64,000 nucleotides of DNA from Diploptera punctata (GCA_030220185.1 JASPKZ010007797.1:1842001-1906000), one strand, 5' to 3'. Positions 20,178 through 30,334 are shown, counted from the first letter of the stretch. A program made the numbers and translations. The notes: a model not told the origin generated them from the sequence alone.

Positions 20178-20215
20178 GAGGTGGATTAAAATATATATAT
20201 ATATATATATATATA
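20178..20215. repeat. (AT)n microsatellite at a SINE-C insertion
   Basis: (AT)n at about 20190-20217 and again TATATATATAT at 20523-20532 flank SINE-C. Confidence 0.85.
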
Positions 20216-20522
20216 TAGTAAGTAAAGTAATCCCACTACAGGCCTCAGGAGGTCCTTGGGATAGTGGGAGGTTAAGGCTCCCACTTTTTCTAGACAATCG
20301 GCACTTGATGTCAGCCGGGTTGTCAGCCCTGCGTGACGGCCGCCTTTACCCCCAGAACAAGTGTCTGGTACTCATTTCCGTTAGAGGCTGAGTCGACCCC
20401 AGAGCCATAGTGCCGCCAGAAGGTTTGGATCAGTTTAAAAATCCTGACCCCACCGGGACTTGAACCCTCGACCTTCCGGCTTGTAGCGCAGTGCATTAAC
20501 CACTACGCTACGGCGTGCCCCC
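20216..20522 (-). mobile_element. SINE-C, full length
   Basis: Minus-strand copy: box B complement GGGACTTGAACCC, box A complement CCACTACGCTA, and terminal GGCGTGCCCCC at 20512-20522. Inserted in AT repeats within the pogo-like element. Confidence 0.92.
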
Positions 20523-20849
20523 ATATATATATGGAAAACCTAGGGGGGGATTACGCGAGTAAATACAGTATTTGGTATACTGTGTAATTCGACACACATT
20601 TAAGTAATTTATACTCTTTCGTTTTATTCCGTTTTATAAAACATATTAAATGAAATAAACTAATTGATGAATACTATAATAAACATTGCTAATTTAAGGG
20701 TTAACTCTATGGTGCGCGGTATAAAAATATAGCCTACTGTGTAAAGACATATGAATAAAATATCTTCCCTGAGGTTGTATAAAAAAGTTTAATCCCGTCC
20801 TACACAGTAGAAAATTTTAAAATTATTAGTAAAAGTAGAGTTTCATATA

Positions 20850-21440
20850 ACTAACTGGCACCTCGAACATATAGGTTCATGGCCGCGCAGACATAAGCTC
20901 TCCATACATCCCTGTCCTGAGCTAATGTTTTCCAATCATCCCCTGTATAATCTAATTCCCTCAAATCATGGTTAATGTTATTCTTTTACCTCATTCTAGG
21001 TCTACTAACTGATGTTTTTCCTCTGGTTTTCCTATAAGAGCTTTCTGTGCCCCTCTTTCATTCCCCATTTGTGCCACATATCCTCCGGTCGCAGTCTACG
21101 AGACTTGACTGTTCTTATCATATCTGTCTACTTATAGAGATCATGTAGCTCACTGTTATGTAAGTCTTCTCCATTCACCTGTCTGTTCATCTCTCTTTGG
21201 TCCAAGAATGTTCCTGACAACTTTATTCTCAAATATTCGTAACCTTTACTTATCCGTTAAAGTAAGAGTCCATGTTTCACTTCCATATAATATAACTGGG
21301 AGAATAACAGTTTGATATATTTTCAGTTTAATGCTTTTTGAGAGAAGTTGGGACGACAAAAGTCCCTGTAATACATAATAGCATACGTTTCCAGAGTTCA
21401 GCCTATGTTTAATTATATACTGACCGTTATATTTAGTTTT
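20850..21440 (-). pseudogene. LINE-GTTA 3' fragment
   Basis: Minus-strand RT C-terminal region, 3' end at ACTAACTGGCACCTCGAACA. Shares blocks GTTCATGGCCGCGCAGACAT, TAATGTTATTC, TTGTGCCACATATCCTCCGG and TCCATATAATATAACTGGGA with the copies at 7448 and 51805. Many stops. Confidence 0.8.
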
Positions 21441-21474
21441 GGAGTACCTTGTTATATCCAGCTCATAGCATCAC

Positions 21475-21740
21475 ATCCTTCGAAGGCCCTACGTACTCGG
21501 TGTTGGACGATCATTCAGCGAGGATATAGGTTTCATATTTAGTATGCTATATCCCCTAGCTTTTACAATTTTTTTTTTCACAGCCTGGAGCCGCTACTAA
21601 TTGTTGCTACCCAAATTCCTCATGATCCTGGATAAACATACCTTCCCGTGTTCACTTTTCGGTCACTCCATACGGGGTGCATTGTGGACGAATTGGAACC
21701 AAATCAGGTTTTCACTTGCAAAAAAAAAAATCCTCCACAC
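21475..21740 (-). mobile_element. SINE-D, strongly diverged
   Basis: Recognisable only by segments: CACATCCTTCGAAGGC ... TGGACGATCATTCAGCGAGG and, further on, GGAGCCGCTACTAATTGTTG with CTACCCAAATTCCTCATGAT. Order and strand agree with SINE-D at 29340. Confidence 0.55.
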
Positions 21741-21865
21741 TTATGTCGTCCATTTTGTTTCATTTCATTCCGTCTTCACTTTTTACTTTAATGGGAAGAA
21801 ATATTGTATTTATGAATATAACCTATCATTCTAACCAACATGTTTTGTTTATTCGTATGATTTAT

Positions 21866-22340
21866 ATTATTCGCCCAAGTTAAATCTACACGCAGAAAAT
21901 ATGCTAGGAATATGTTATTGATTCTCTTACCATGTTGCCACTTCCCGTCCCTCTGTTGTGTTATTTGACTGGGAGGGAAACGCTGGCAAACACTGTGCTT
22001 TTTTTTAATGATCCGACATCTGCAACAGTTGTTGACTAAATGAATAATCCAGCAAACATGTTATTACTGGGGAATTCCTATGCCTTCTTCATTACATGTT
22101 GCCATTTCCTGCCCCCTTGTATAGTGTTGTGAGGCTGGTAATAAAGAGGTGACAAACAGTGTGCTTTTAAATGATCCAACACCTTCAGCAGTCGTCGACT
22201 AAGTTACTAATTTGATAACCTTGTAATGATATTTCGCATGTGTCTAGGGATTCTCTCTTCCAAGGGGTAGTAGTTTGACAACACTAGCGCTAGCACACTT
22301 CGTCTCTAGCCGTGCAGACTTAACTTGGGCGAATAATAGC
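21866..22340. mobile_element. Small TIR element with an internal ~165-bp duplication
   Basis: Inverted ends TTATTCGCCCAAGTTAAATC (21868) and AGACTTAACTTGGGCGAATA (ending about 22335). Inside, CATGTTGCCACTTCC...ACACTGTGCTTTT...GATCCGACATCTGCAACAGT and CATGTTGCCATTTCC...ACAGTGTGCTTTT...GATCCAACACCTTCAGCAGT are tandem copies. Non-coding. Confidence 0.7.
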
Positions 22341-22384
22341 TTATAAAATTGTATTTATTGTCATTATACCGCGCACCACAGAAT

Positions 22385-23144
22385 TTAAATGCTGGTTTTA
22401 TAACTGAAGAGTCTGTAGACAACATACAACTGCCATTCAGCGCTAGTGAAAGATTCAATTTGTATAGAGGAAAACGTTTTAAAAGACTGTTTGCAACATA
22501 AGAAATGAGAAAGATTCAATCAAAAAGAACAGTTATATATATATATATTATATTTTCGATCTCTCGAGGATAGAGTCAATGAAAAAGACGAGTTGGTATG
22601 TTCAACTTCCAGACGTTGAAACTGACCGTCGATGACGTCATTATATTCTGAGAGGATTTAGTTGTCCGGTCTTTTAAGAGAGAGACAGGTACAGCTCGGG
22701 TCCAAGCTCATTGTGTTTGCGGGGGAAAGTGTGGGGAGTGGAGGAGGTACACTTCTCTGCTTCTCATATGCTAACAGCTGAGTCAGCAAATTCCTTTCAG
22801 ACACACGGAGCTGGGTCCCGAGCTATACTCTCCTTTCCCTCTCGGTCGGTCTTCCCTGAGACATATTATGATGACTGATAATACGCGCTGGAATGTGTTA
22901 GGAGGGTGGTGGTGAAAACACCCAAACATTTTGACAAAAGAAGTCCATCGACAATAAATATTGTGAATCCTGTTAGACAAGGACGGCACTCAAGGTTAGA
23001 GGAAGATGGTAGAAATCATGACATCTAAATCCTCATGGACTGTACAAGCGTTTCATCTGCGTACAATGTTCGCAAAATAATTTGTGCGCTGCGCAGTTAT
23101 ACATTTTCATTGTGATACGACACCTCAGGATCACGTGCTCCACT
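22385..23144. other. Unassigned sequence with one half of a direct repeat
   Basis: Positions 22688-22835 (ACAGCTCGGGTCCAAGCTCA ... CAAATTCCTTTCAGACACAC) recur at 23565-23700 with about 10% change. No ORF or RT motif is attached. Confidence 0.5.
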
Positions 23145-23564
23145 AACTTTCTTCAGTAAAAAAAAAAATGGTAATGTGATCCCACTACAGGCCTTTGGAG
23201 ACACTTGGAGTAGATGAGGTTAAGGTTCCCACTTTTTCTAGACAATCAGCACTTGGATGTCAGCTGGGTTGTCACCCCTGCGTGACGGCAGCATTTGCTC
23301 CCACAACAAGCGTCTGGTACCCATTTCCGATAGAGGCTTAGTCGACCCCATGGCCGCCAGAAGATTTGGGTCAGTTTAAAAATCCCGATCACACCGAGAT
23401 CGAACTAACTACCTTTCGGCATGTAGCGTATTGACGTAACCCTTAAATTGACGAAACGCACACACACACACAAGTAATTGGAAGTGCAAGATCACTCTTT
23501 ATGTACCCATACACGCTCTCCACCCGGCCAGCAAGCGAACACTGAGTTTGACGTGTGTGCCTAC

Positions 23565-23900
23565 AGCTCGAGTCCAAGCTCTGTGTGTTTGCGGGGGGAA
23601 GTGTAGGGACTGGGAGGAGGTACACTTCTATGCTTCTCATAGTACTAACAGCTGAGACAGCAAATTCCTTTCAGACACACGGAGCTGGGTCCCGAGCAGT
23701 ACTCGGCAGCCGAGAGGAATTAACGTGCAGGGCCCGTGACCTGCACTTCCGGTTGCTTTAGGGACTTAATTGCCCTCTTCAGCCCTTTGTTCTTTATATA
23801 AATATCCATCGTTGAAATAGAACAATAATCCTGTCGCCGGTCGCAACTAGCCGTAGATCAGGAGACATGGATCCAGTGGTCGGACATTATCAAGCCTTAT
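23565..23900. repeat. Unclassified dispersed repeat
   Basis: Part matches 22688-22835. The downstream part (CGGTTGCTTTAGGGACTTAA ... AGCCGTAGATCAGGAGACAT ... CAGTGGTCGGACATTA) recurs at 25445-25610 (CGGCTACTTTAGGGCTTTAT ... AGCCGTAGATCGACAAGCAA ... CAGTGGTTGGACATTA). The family is unknown to me; small ORFs here have no motif. Confidence 0.6.
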
Positions 23901-24127
23901 TCCGTTTGTCTGTTGAATGATGTTCTAAGATCGATGTTATATGTCGCCAAGAGGAAGACAGCAGCCGCCACGGCTGCTGCCAGTCCCCGAAGGGACAGGG
24001 TTGGGAGGACTTCTGACCAAACCACAAAGGGCTCCTTCCATTCAGGTTAAGCTGATCTGTTAAGAAATTTTGAAAATATTTTACGACTGAAATAACATTA
24101 TTTTGACAGAGCTCCTGGATTTCAGCT

Positions 24128-24460
24128 TTAGCCGTAGCCGAGCGGTTAAGGTAGGAAGCCTTGGCGCAGAGCTACGGGACTTGCGCTGGTTCGAGTCTCC
24201 ATGGGGGAAGAAATTTTCTCATGGTATTTCGGCCAGTATGGGACCGGTGCCCACCCAGCATCGTGGGGCAATTGGGTAGCTACAATAAGTAGCGGCTCCA
24301 GGTTGAGGAACCAGCTCTAACGGCTGGGGGACTCGACATGCTAACCACATGTCACCCCTACACTGGCTGTTGATCATCTACCTCTGTGATTGACACATGT
24401 GGATGTGAAGGGCCAGCAGCCGGCTGGTAAAAGGGCAACCGCTGAAAAGTGGAAAGACCC
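24128..24460 (+). mobile_element. SINE-D, full length, tRNA-derived
   Basis: Head TAGCCGTAGCCGAGCGGTTA gives a perfect box A (TAGCCGAGCGG), a variable-arm-like stretch (AGCCTTGGCGCAGAGC) and box B GGTTCGAGTCTCC, all reminiscent of a Ser/Leu-type tRNA. Body: AGAAATTTTCTCATGGTATT, GCTACAATAAGTAGCGGCTC, CTGTGATTGACACATGTGGA, GCCAGCAGCCGGCTGGTA. Confidence 0.92.
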
Positions 24461-24679
24461 TCAATCGGAAATCAGATAAGTAATTCTAAAATTAAGAGAG
24501 TACTACGGTTTATTTAACCCAACGAATGACTGTTATTATTATTGGAAGTGTATCTGAAGCATAAATAACTAAATTTATTAAATTAAATTATTTGTTGACT
24601 TCTTCCATATGTCCATTGTAATGTTTACATGGCAACGTACATAGCACCCATATCTTTTATATGCAATTGATAAAATTTA

Positions 24680-24726
<47 letters not shown>

Positions 24727-25444
24727 ATTAAACAGGAAATAAGTAAATAATAATAATGTAATTATTAATGAAAATTAATGTAAGATAATTTTGAGATTAG
24801 TATATGATGAAATAGAAGATAATAGAATAAGAAGGTATCAATCAATCAATACATTTTGACCTGCCAAATATAACAAGGGCAGATTGGGCTCTTTAGCCGT
24901 AGAGAAGGCAACCTTTCTAGTGTTGGTACACGAACAAGGACACTGCAGGCTTGGAGGCAGAGAGACTGCAGCCCCATACACCAAGCTAGTTTTGTGTAGC
25001 GCTTGTAACGCAACCAGGGCGAAATTTCCATTACTAAAAAGCTCAAATACACATCGCCGGGCGGAAAATTAGTTGATGACAATGCAAGGAATAACGTTAA
25101 ACGGAAGCCGGAACAGGCCATGGAAGAAGAAGATGATGATGATGATTTTAGGAATTTGTAATTTACTGGTGGACACTAGGGAACCACTCCGACATTTGCC
25201 TTAACGCCAAGGGAAACCACCGAAAACCTTAGCAGAGTGGCTTGAATTTAGTGAGAGCCGCTGCTGAGTGATGGCAATGACTGTGCATCGCCCTGGGTGC
25301 TGCTCTATACTATACTATACTATGTGTTGGAAGCTCAATTTCTTCCCAAACATACATCCCCTCCCCAGGTCCGCCAAGGAAACATCCAGTATCCTGGAAG
25401 CATCCTCGACAGCCGAGAAGGGAAGCAGTGGTTCATAAAACCGA
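24461..25444. other. Intervening sequence, microsatellite, no supported gene
   Basis: (TA)n at 24683-24722, (GAT)n at 25124-25146 and TATAC repeats at 25305-25322. 25155-25290 (CACTCCGACATTTGCCTTAA; GGGAAACCACCGAAAACC) looks like a worn SINE-type body. ORFs of 62-91 codons on both strands overlap each other without domain. Confidence 0.4.
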
Positions 25445-26083
25445 CTTCCGGCTACTTTAGGGCTTTATGTACCCTCTTTAGCCCTTTTGATATATATATA
25501 TATATATATATGTCCGTCGATAATAGCGAGTGATTTATCCAGTGCTTATAATAACCAGCCGTAGATCGACAAGCAAAGGCCCAGTGGTTGGACATTAGAA
25601 AGCCTTTCATCAGATCCTTGTTGAATTGAATTAATTTACTTGTTGATTTATGTTAGAAAGTTGAAGCCTTTAGAAGACATGTGACAAGGCATGACGCACC
25701 CTCCCTAGCTTTGGGTGCACAGATTTGAGTTGTTTGATTTAATATATTTCAGAGGTATTTTTATCTAATATATAATATATATTATATAATTACATATTAT
25801 GTAACAGTGCTATTATGTTATCTTTCGTTATTGCAATTGATTGTAATTTCTCGTGCCAGTTATTCAAATGTTTCGGACCGCAAAGAAAACAAAATCATGT
25901 AAACTCTTAACTTATTATATTACATTGTTACGTAATTTGACACAAACTTAAGTAATTTATAATCATTCGTTTTTTATTGTTTTATAAACAGTAATAAATA
26001 AATGAAATCAATATATCTTGTAAGATACATAGTGAAGTTAAGGGTAACCAATACGCTACAACGTGCCCCCAACTTTCTTCAGT

Positions 26084-26879
26084 ATCCATCTTTTTTTTTT
26101 CTTTCCCTCTCTGTCCCAAGATAGTCCGGGAAATCACCGGCATGTTGAAAGTAATTCGTTGTCATTCCAATTACGACATAACATATCTAATGTAAAACTG
26201 TCAAAGACAATAATTATGCCAAGTGAAAGCCATGTCACAGAGAAAAACAAAATTGTAAATCGTGTATGTGCTCTAATTCCACCCACTGCACTTTACGTGC
26301 TTTGCATTCCATGCTGGGCGCATAGATGGCGTTAATCTAGCCTCGTTTCAATTTACGCAGCACTTCGGCAGACCACTTTACATAGATCAGGTCCCTTAAT
26401 AAAGCTCAGTAGGCGTGAAAAGACTCCCCGTTCCTTCTGTTCAATCGTACATCGGATAGGCTGACAAGGTAAGACACTGCTACTCACTTGTCAGTTGTGT
26501 TGTTTCATTGGGAGTACACCTGCATGTGGGTGGCAGACAGGGACCGTCTTTTCATACATGGTGAGCAAGTTTTAAGAGGCCTGACGTGGATGATGTATTC
26601 TTGTGTTGTGTACAGAGAGGACTGTAAAGGCTATCTACTCTTAAAGTGATCCTCATCAAAACAAAACCATGTGACCTGCCCGCTTTCCATTGGTTATGGA
26701 CACCGACATATGATATAGAAATGAAAAAGTAGTTCCCTTCATTAAATTAAATATATGTCCTCTGAATATACTTCTTATTCTTCGTGAATGAAAATAATAA
26801 TATTAATAATAATAATATAAAGGAGCACTCAGAAGAACATTAGTTTCGAAAGTTTTGCGTTCTTTTCCACTGATCACTT
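26084..26879. other. Unassigned, no supported gene
   Basis: The 90-codon ORF at 26063-26335 has no recognised motif and starts within a T-run. A donor-like ACAAG|GTAAGAC occurs at 26469-26474, but no flanking coding exon can be defined. Confidence 0.35.
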
Positions 26880-27135
26880 GTATTCACTCTTTGCTGTATT
26901 CATTAATTGATTTTGTTCTGTTTTTACACTCTGTTATATGATAAAGTTTACACTTATCACCGCACAGTGCACATCTGCAGTCTTCAGTTGGCTGGTGGAA
27001 TTTTTTATTTTCGCAGACCTTGTGATGAAAGCCATGTATCGCTAGTCTGGTTACAACGTGTCTCAATGTCTGGCATTCTCTTGTCCAGTTTCTGTCTGTC
27101 ATGGCACTGGAAGAGTAAAAAATAATAATATTCAA
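26880..27135 (-). pseudogene. Possible LINE ORF2 C-terminal remnant with Cys/His motif
   Basis: Minus-strand 83-codon ORF with TRECQTLRHVVTRLAIHGFH and CRCALCGDKCKLYHITECKN. The spacing (C.LC......YH....C) resembles the zinc-knuckle-like end of LINE RT or RNase H ORFs, where a C..C....H...C motif follows an R.H.L..L..HG segment. No other part of an RT is recognisable nearby. Confidence 0.45.
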
Positions 27136-27779
27136 AACATATAAAATATTCTAAAATATGCCTAATCAATAATTACAACTTAAAATAGTTTATTATATAT
27201 GGATGATACTTTGAGTCATGCTTCAGCCAATTCTGATGCAACAAAATGGCTGATTGTGTCGAGTTTTCTGTAGCTGTGTCGCCAAGTAAAATTTAAAACA
27301 CAAGTCTGGCAAACCTTTGACTAGTGGTGAAAAAAGTTATTTTAAATGTATTTTACAAGGTCAGTGAAGAATCCACCAGATTTCTTGTAATATACCCCAT
27401 TCAACTATCACATGTCATATATACTTCACACATGCTCCCTGTCAGTATGACAGTAATTGCGGCGTGAATGGCGGAAGAACAGAAGTGACGTTTGTTTATG
27501 TTAGGGTCACTCCAAGAGCGGATAAGCTATATGATGGGGTAAGTTTATGTTTATGTTTATGTAGTGCAAAGTGTGTTTATGAAGGATGATGATGAAAGAA
27601 GGGAGAAGATGAAACCAAGTCTGCCGGCATGTAGCCTACTCCTATTGAAAAGCACCAAGGGGGCCGCCAAGTTTAATTCTCCATTCGACGGACGAATCGC
27701 CCTCAACACCATCACATACCTTCTCAACATATGTACTACGGAGAAGTTTGCAATTTAATGCTCTGATCCCGTCAGTTCT
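27136..27779. other. Unassigned, no supported gene
   Basis: Includes a short (TTTATG)n run at 27543-27562. The 64-codon plus ORF at 27564 shows no known motif. Confidence 0.35.
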
Positions 27780-27900
27780 CTTTGAAATCTTGTGATTTGA
27801 GTAGGAATCGAACTGGGACCTTAGGAACTGTAATCAGAAGCTCTGATAACAGCCAAAGGGCTACACCTTCATACTTCCCTGCGGCTTGTTACATGAGGCT
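27780..27900 (-). mobile_element. tRNA-like SINE head
   Basis: The minus strand carries box A-like TAGCCCTTTGGCTG and box B CAGTTCGATTCCTA with tRNA-like spacing (GGTCCCAGTTCGATTCC). Too worn for a functional tRNA gene. Confidence 0.4.
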
Positions 27901-27925
27901 GCCTGACACTTGTAGGGGAAAAAAA

Positions 27926-28049
27926 GGGGGGATTCTATGCCAGGAGTCAATTGTTCAAACAGCCTGCCTTTCTTTACGATACGCCGGATTATCCAACTAA
28001 TATATTTCTTGCAATAACTTGCCTATTTTGCTCACATAACAAAATACAA

Positions 28050-28090
<41 letters not shown>

Positions 28091-28110
28091 ACTCCTGGCA
28101 TAGAATAGAA
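27926..28110. mobile_element. Short inverted-repeat element with TTCTATGCCAGGAGTC ends
   Basis: A perfect 16-bp inverted repeat, TTCTATGCCAGGAGTC at 27931 and GACTCCTGGCATAGAA at 28090-28105, encloses ~140 bp including (AT)n at 28052-28088. A similar end, GGGGATTCTATCCCAAGAGT, occurs at 17981, so this may be a MITE family. Confidence 0.6.
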
Positions 28111-28534
28111 AAAAAACTGACATATTTGATGCTTCTCTTCGAGGTACAATTAGTTAATTCTTGTTGCTTCATAGGCTCTTCTGTTCTCTATAACTAAAGC
28201 CAAACTCATTAACCGCTGATGGTCGTGAAATGGCTGAAATATAGAACAAGACGGTCTGTTGAGAACTTAGTTACGCCCATTGTGAATTAGTTTATGTAAT
28301 GTGGGCCCACACAGTCCTGCTCCTTTCGGAGCACGGCATGGTGTTGGTAAAATAGATAATCTCATTTCTTACTTACTAAATTTAATTTCTCAGTTACTAC
28401 TATGTTTATGTAGTCGATAGATGTTTTTATTTATTTAACAAAATAAACTACCTTCAACCCATGTTTCACCCAGAGATATTTACAGATATGTAAATTAATT
28501 TAATTATAGGAAAGTTATATAAAATGCGGGAGAT
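28111..28534. other. Unassigned, no gene
   Basis: AT-rich, with no ORF above 60 codons and no repeat recognised. Confidence 0.4.
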
Positions 28535-28537
28535 TAA

Positions 28538-28738
28538 GGCCCATACTCTCTAGGCTCTTGCATCTCTGTCTTCCGTAAGCTCATCTTTCAATTGTTCCCG
28601 GAATTTTTAAAAATAAATATCTTGTTAGCACATGATGTTGAATAGGGAGAGTAGGTTCTGCACGCCCCACATAATTAATCACGGAGAGACGGGCTGAGAG
28701 TCGCTCTTCGAGGAAAGCTTAGTTCTCGAATACCGACC
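28538..28738. mobile_element. PIF/Harbinger-like MITE (family H1), TAA-flanked
   Basis: Relative of 17276-17499. Starts GGCCCATACTCTCTAGGC, shares ATCTTGTTAGCACATGATGT and GAGACGGGCTGAGAGTCGCT, and ends GAATACCGACC, with TAA at 28535-28537 and 28739-28741. Confidence 0.75.
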
Positions 28739-28741
28739 TAA

Positions 28742-29215
28742 GGCCGATATTTAGAAACCAATATTTAAGCAAAGAGTAACTCTTTCCCCCTATCTATAAC
28801 GTATAGAGCATTCATAAAACGTTTTATGAATACTCTCTATTTCATAGAGAGGGGGAAAGAGTCGCTCTTTGCGTAAAGATTGGTTCCTGAATAAAACTTT
28901 TATGGATATTCTACGTCATAAAGAGGCGGGTAGAGTCGCTCTTTGCGTAAATATTGGTTTCTGAATAAAACTTTTATGGATATTCTCTACGTCATAGAGA
29001 GGCGGGAAGAGTCGCTCTTTGCGTAAATATTGGTTTCTGAATAAAACTTTTATGGACATTCTCTACGTCATAGATCATAGAGTGGCGGGAAGAGTCGCTC
29101 TTTGCGTAAATATTGGTTTCTGAATAAAACTTTTATGAACATTCTCTACGTCATAGATCATAGAGTGGCGGGAAGAGTCGCCCTTTGCGTAAATATTGGT
29201 TTCTGAATACCGGAC
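28742..29215. mobile_element. PIF/Harbinger-like MITE (family H2) with internal tandem repeats
   Basis: Inverted ends GGCCGATATTTAGAAACCAA (28742) and TTGGTTTCTGAATACCGGAC (ending 29215), TAA at 28739-28741 (shared with the H1 copy) and 29216-29218. The interior has about four tandem units of 74-83 bp beginning at GAATAAAACTTTTATGGA (28889, 28963, 29039, 29122). Confidence 0.85.
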
Positions 29216-29339
29216 TAAGTCTTGGAGAAGGTGAAATATGTATTTGAGAAAGTTTTGTAATCGGAGAGTGTTGATGTAAATCCGATTGCTTCAATATTAC
29301 GGTACCAGTTTATTCTCATTAATAACTCCGTGGTGCGAC

Positions 29340-29655
29340 AGGTCTAGAAGACCCTTGGCCTACCAGCCTGCTGCTGGCCTCGCAACCACGTGTTTTAATC
29401 ACAGGCGTAGACGATCATCCAGCCAGTGTAGGGGTGACATGCTCAGCATGTCGGGTCCTCCAACTGTTATAGCTTGTTTTCGCAAGTGGAATAGCTACTT
29501 ATTGTAGCTACCCAAATGCCTCACGATGCTGGGTGGGCACAGGTCCCAAACTGACCGAAATCACATGAGAAAATTTCTTCTCCATGGAGACTCGAACCAG
29601 AGCAAGTCCTGTAGATTTGCACCTAGGTATCTTGCTTTAACCATTCGGCTACGGT
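29340..29655 (-). mobile_element. SINE-D, near full length
   Basis: Minus-strand copy with box B complement GGAGACTCGAACC, then CTACTTATTGTAGCTACCCA, GTGTAGGGGTGACATGCTCA and AACCACGTGTTTTAATCACA. The head ends near AACCATTCGGCTACGGTGC. Confidence 0.9.
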
Positions 29656-29829
29656 GCGGGATGTTTCCATTAATAATAAATTCTATTTTCAAAGAGATCT
29701 TAGAGTGCTTAATTGATGCATCGAATAAAAAAATGCATGATGCCATTGAAGAAAACAAAGTTAGTATTCTTACATAGTTAAAAAAAATAAAGCTACAAAG
29801 TTCACAAACCATTAGTATTATTTCCCCCT

Positions 29830-30265
29830 CGTAGTTGAACGGCGTTATGGTCTCTTACTTTAAGGGAAGAAAGCAGATTACGAGTATTTGAGAATAACGT
29901 TCTTAGGAAAATTGTTGGGCCAAAGAGAGATGAACAGACAAGTGAATGGAGAAGACTGCATAACAGTGAACTACATGGTCTTTATAGGAAGCCAGATAAA
30001 ATAAGAACAGTCAAGTGTCGTAGACTGCGATGGACAAGACATGTGGAACGAAAGAGGTGTATGGAATCTTCTTGTAGAAAGCCAGAGGGAAAACGCCCAG
30101 TTGGTAGACCAAGAATGAGGTGGGAGAATAACATTAACCAAGATTTGAGGTAAGTAGATTATACAGGGAATGATTGGAAAACATTAGCTCAGGATAGGGA
30201 TGTGTGGAGAGCTTATGTCCGCGCGGCCATGAACCTACGGGTTCGATAGTGCCAGTGAGTTAGTT
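29830..30265 (+). pseudogene. LINE-GTTA RT C-terminal fragment with GTTAGTTA tail
   Basis: Plus-strand coding remains: RVFENNVLRKIVGPKRDEQ, CRKPEGKRPVGRPRMRWENN, then WKTLAQDRDVWRAYVRAAMN, ending shortly after GGTTCGATAGTGCCAGTGAG and the (TTAG)n tail at 30251-30268. The VGRPR.RW and LAQDR..WR motifs are characteristic of this LINE type. One in-frame stop and several frameshifts. Confidence 0.85.
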
Positions 30266-30334
30266 AGTTGAACGACTTTTGTATAAATGAACTTTCCGTT
30301 TTTTTATTTGCGTAAAAGTTATTTCGGGTGGTCA

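Larger units (their letters stand above)
19583..20568 (-). mobile_element. pogo/Tigger-like element nested in PB1
   Basis: Inverted ends CCGTATTTACTCGAGTAA (19583) and TTACGCGAGTAAATACAG (ending 20568), flanked by TA (19581-19582 and 20569-20570). Carries the start of a transposase gene on the minus strand and a nested SINE-C. Confidence 0.8.
19494..20700. mobile_element. piggyBac-like MITE (family PB1), TTAA-flanked, with nested elements
   Basis: Inverted ends CCCTTAAATTGGCAA (19494) and TTGCTAATTTAAGGG (ending 20700) with TTAA at 19490-19493 and 20701-20704. Its own sequence is only the arms 19494-19582 and 20569-20700; the middle is a nested pogo-like element. Related copies: 36543-37468 and 23440-26044. 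Confidence 0.85.
20705..22384. mobile_element. TTAA-flanked element with GGTGCGCGGTATAA ends
   Basis: Inverted ends CTATGGTGCGCGGTATAA (from 20708) and TTATACCGCGCACCACAG (ending 22381), next to TTAA at 20701-20704 (shared with PB1) and 22385-22388. No transposase found. Its interior holds a LINE fragment (20850-21440), a SINE-D fragment and a small TIR element (21866-22340). A piggyBac-like affiliation is suggested only by the TTAA flanks. Confidence 0.65.
23440..26044. mobile_element. PB1-family piggyBac-like element, expanded by insertions
   Basis: Starts CCCTTAAATTGACGAAACG and ends GAAGTTAAGGG, inserted at the TTAA of SINE-C (now GTAA and TAA). The right arm 25835-26044 matches the PB1 arm at 20569-20700 (GACACAAACTTAAGTAATTT; CATTCGTTTTTTATTGTTTT). 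The interior contains (AC)n, one half of the 22.7/23.6-kb direct repeat, SINE-D and other repeats. Confidence 0.7.
23158..26070 (-). mobile_element. SINE-C split by a 2.6-kb TTAA-type insertion
   Basis: The SINE-C piece at 23158-23439 stops at GTATTGACGTAA, and the missing tRNA-like 5' end TAACCAATACGCTACAACGT plus GCCCCC appears at 26045-26070. The whole is flanked by perfect 13-bp duplications AACTTTCTTCAGT at 23145-23157 and 26071-26083. Confidence 0.88.

Noticed and set aside
24131..24210. Functional tRNA gene at the SINE-D head (also heads of SINE-A, -B, -C)
   Set aside because: Box A and box B are present but acceptor-stem pairing is not, and each continues into a conserved SINE body with copies elsewhere.
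26460..26480. Possible first exon ending at ACAAG|GTAAGAC
   Set aside because: A donor-like match alone. No coding frame, promoter motif or acceptor partner could be identified.
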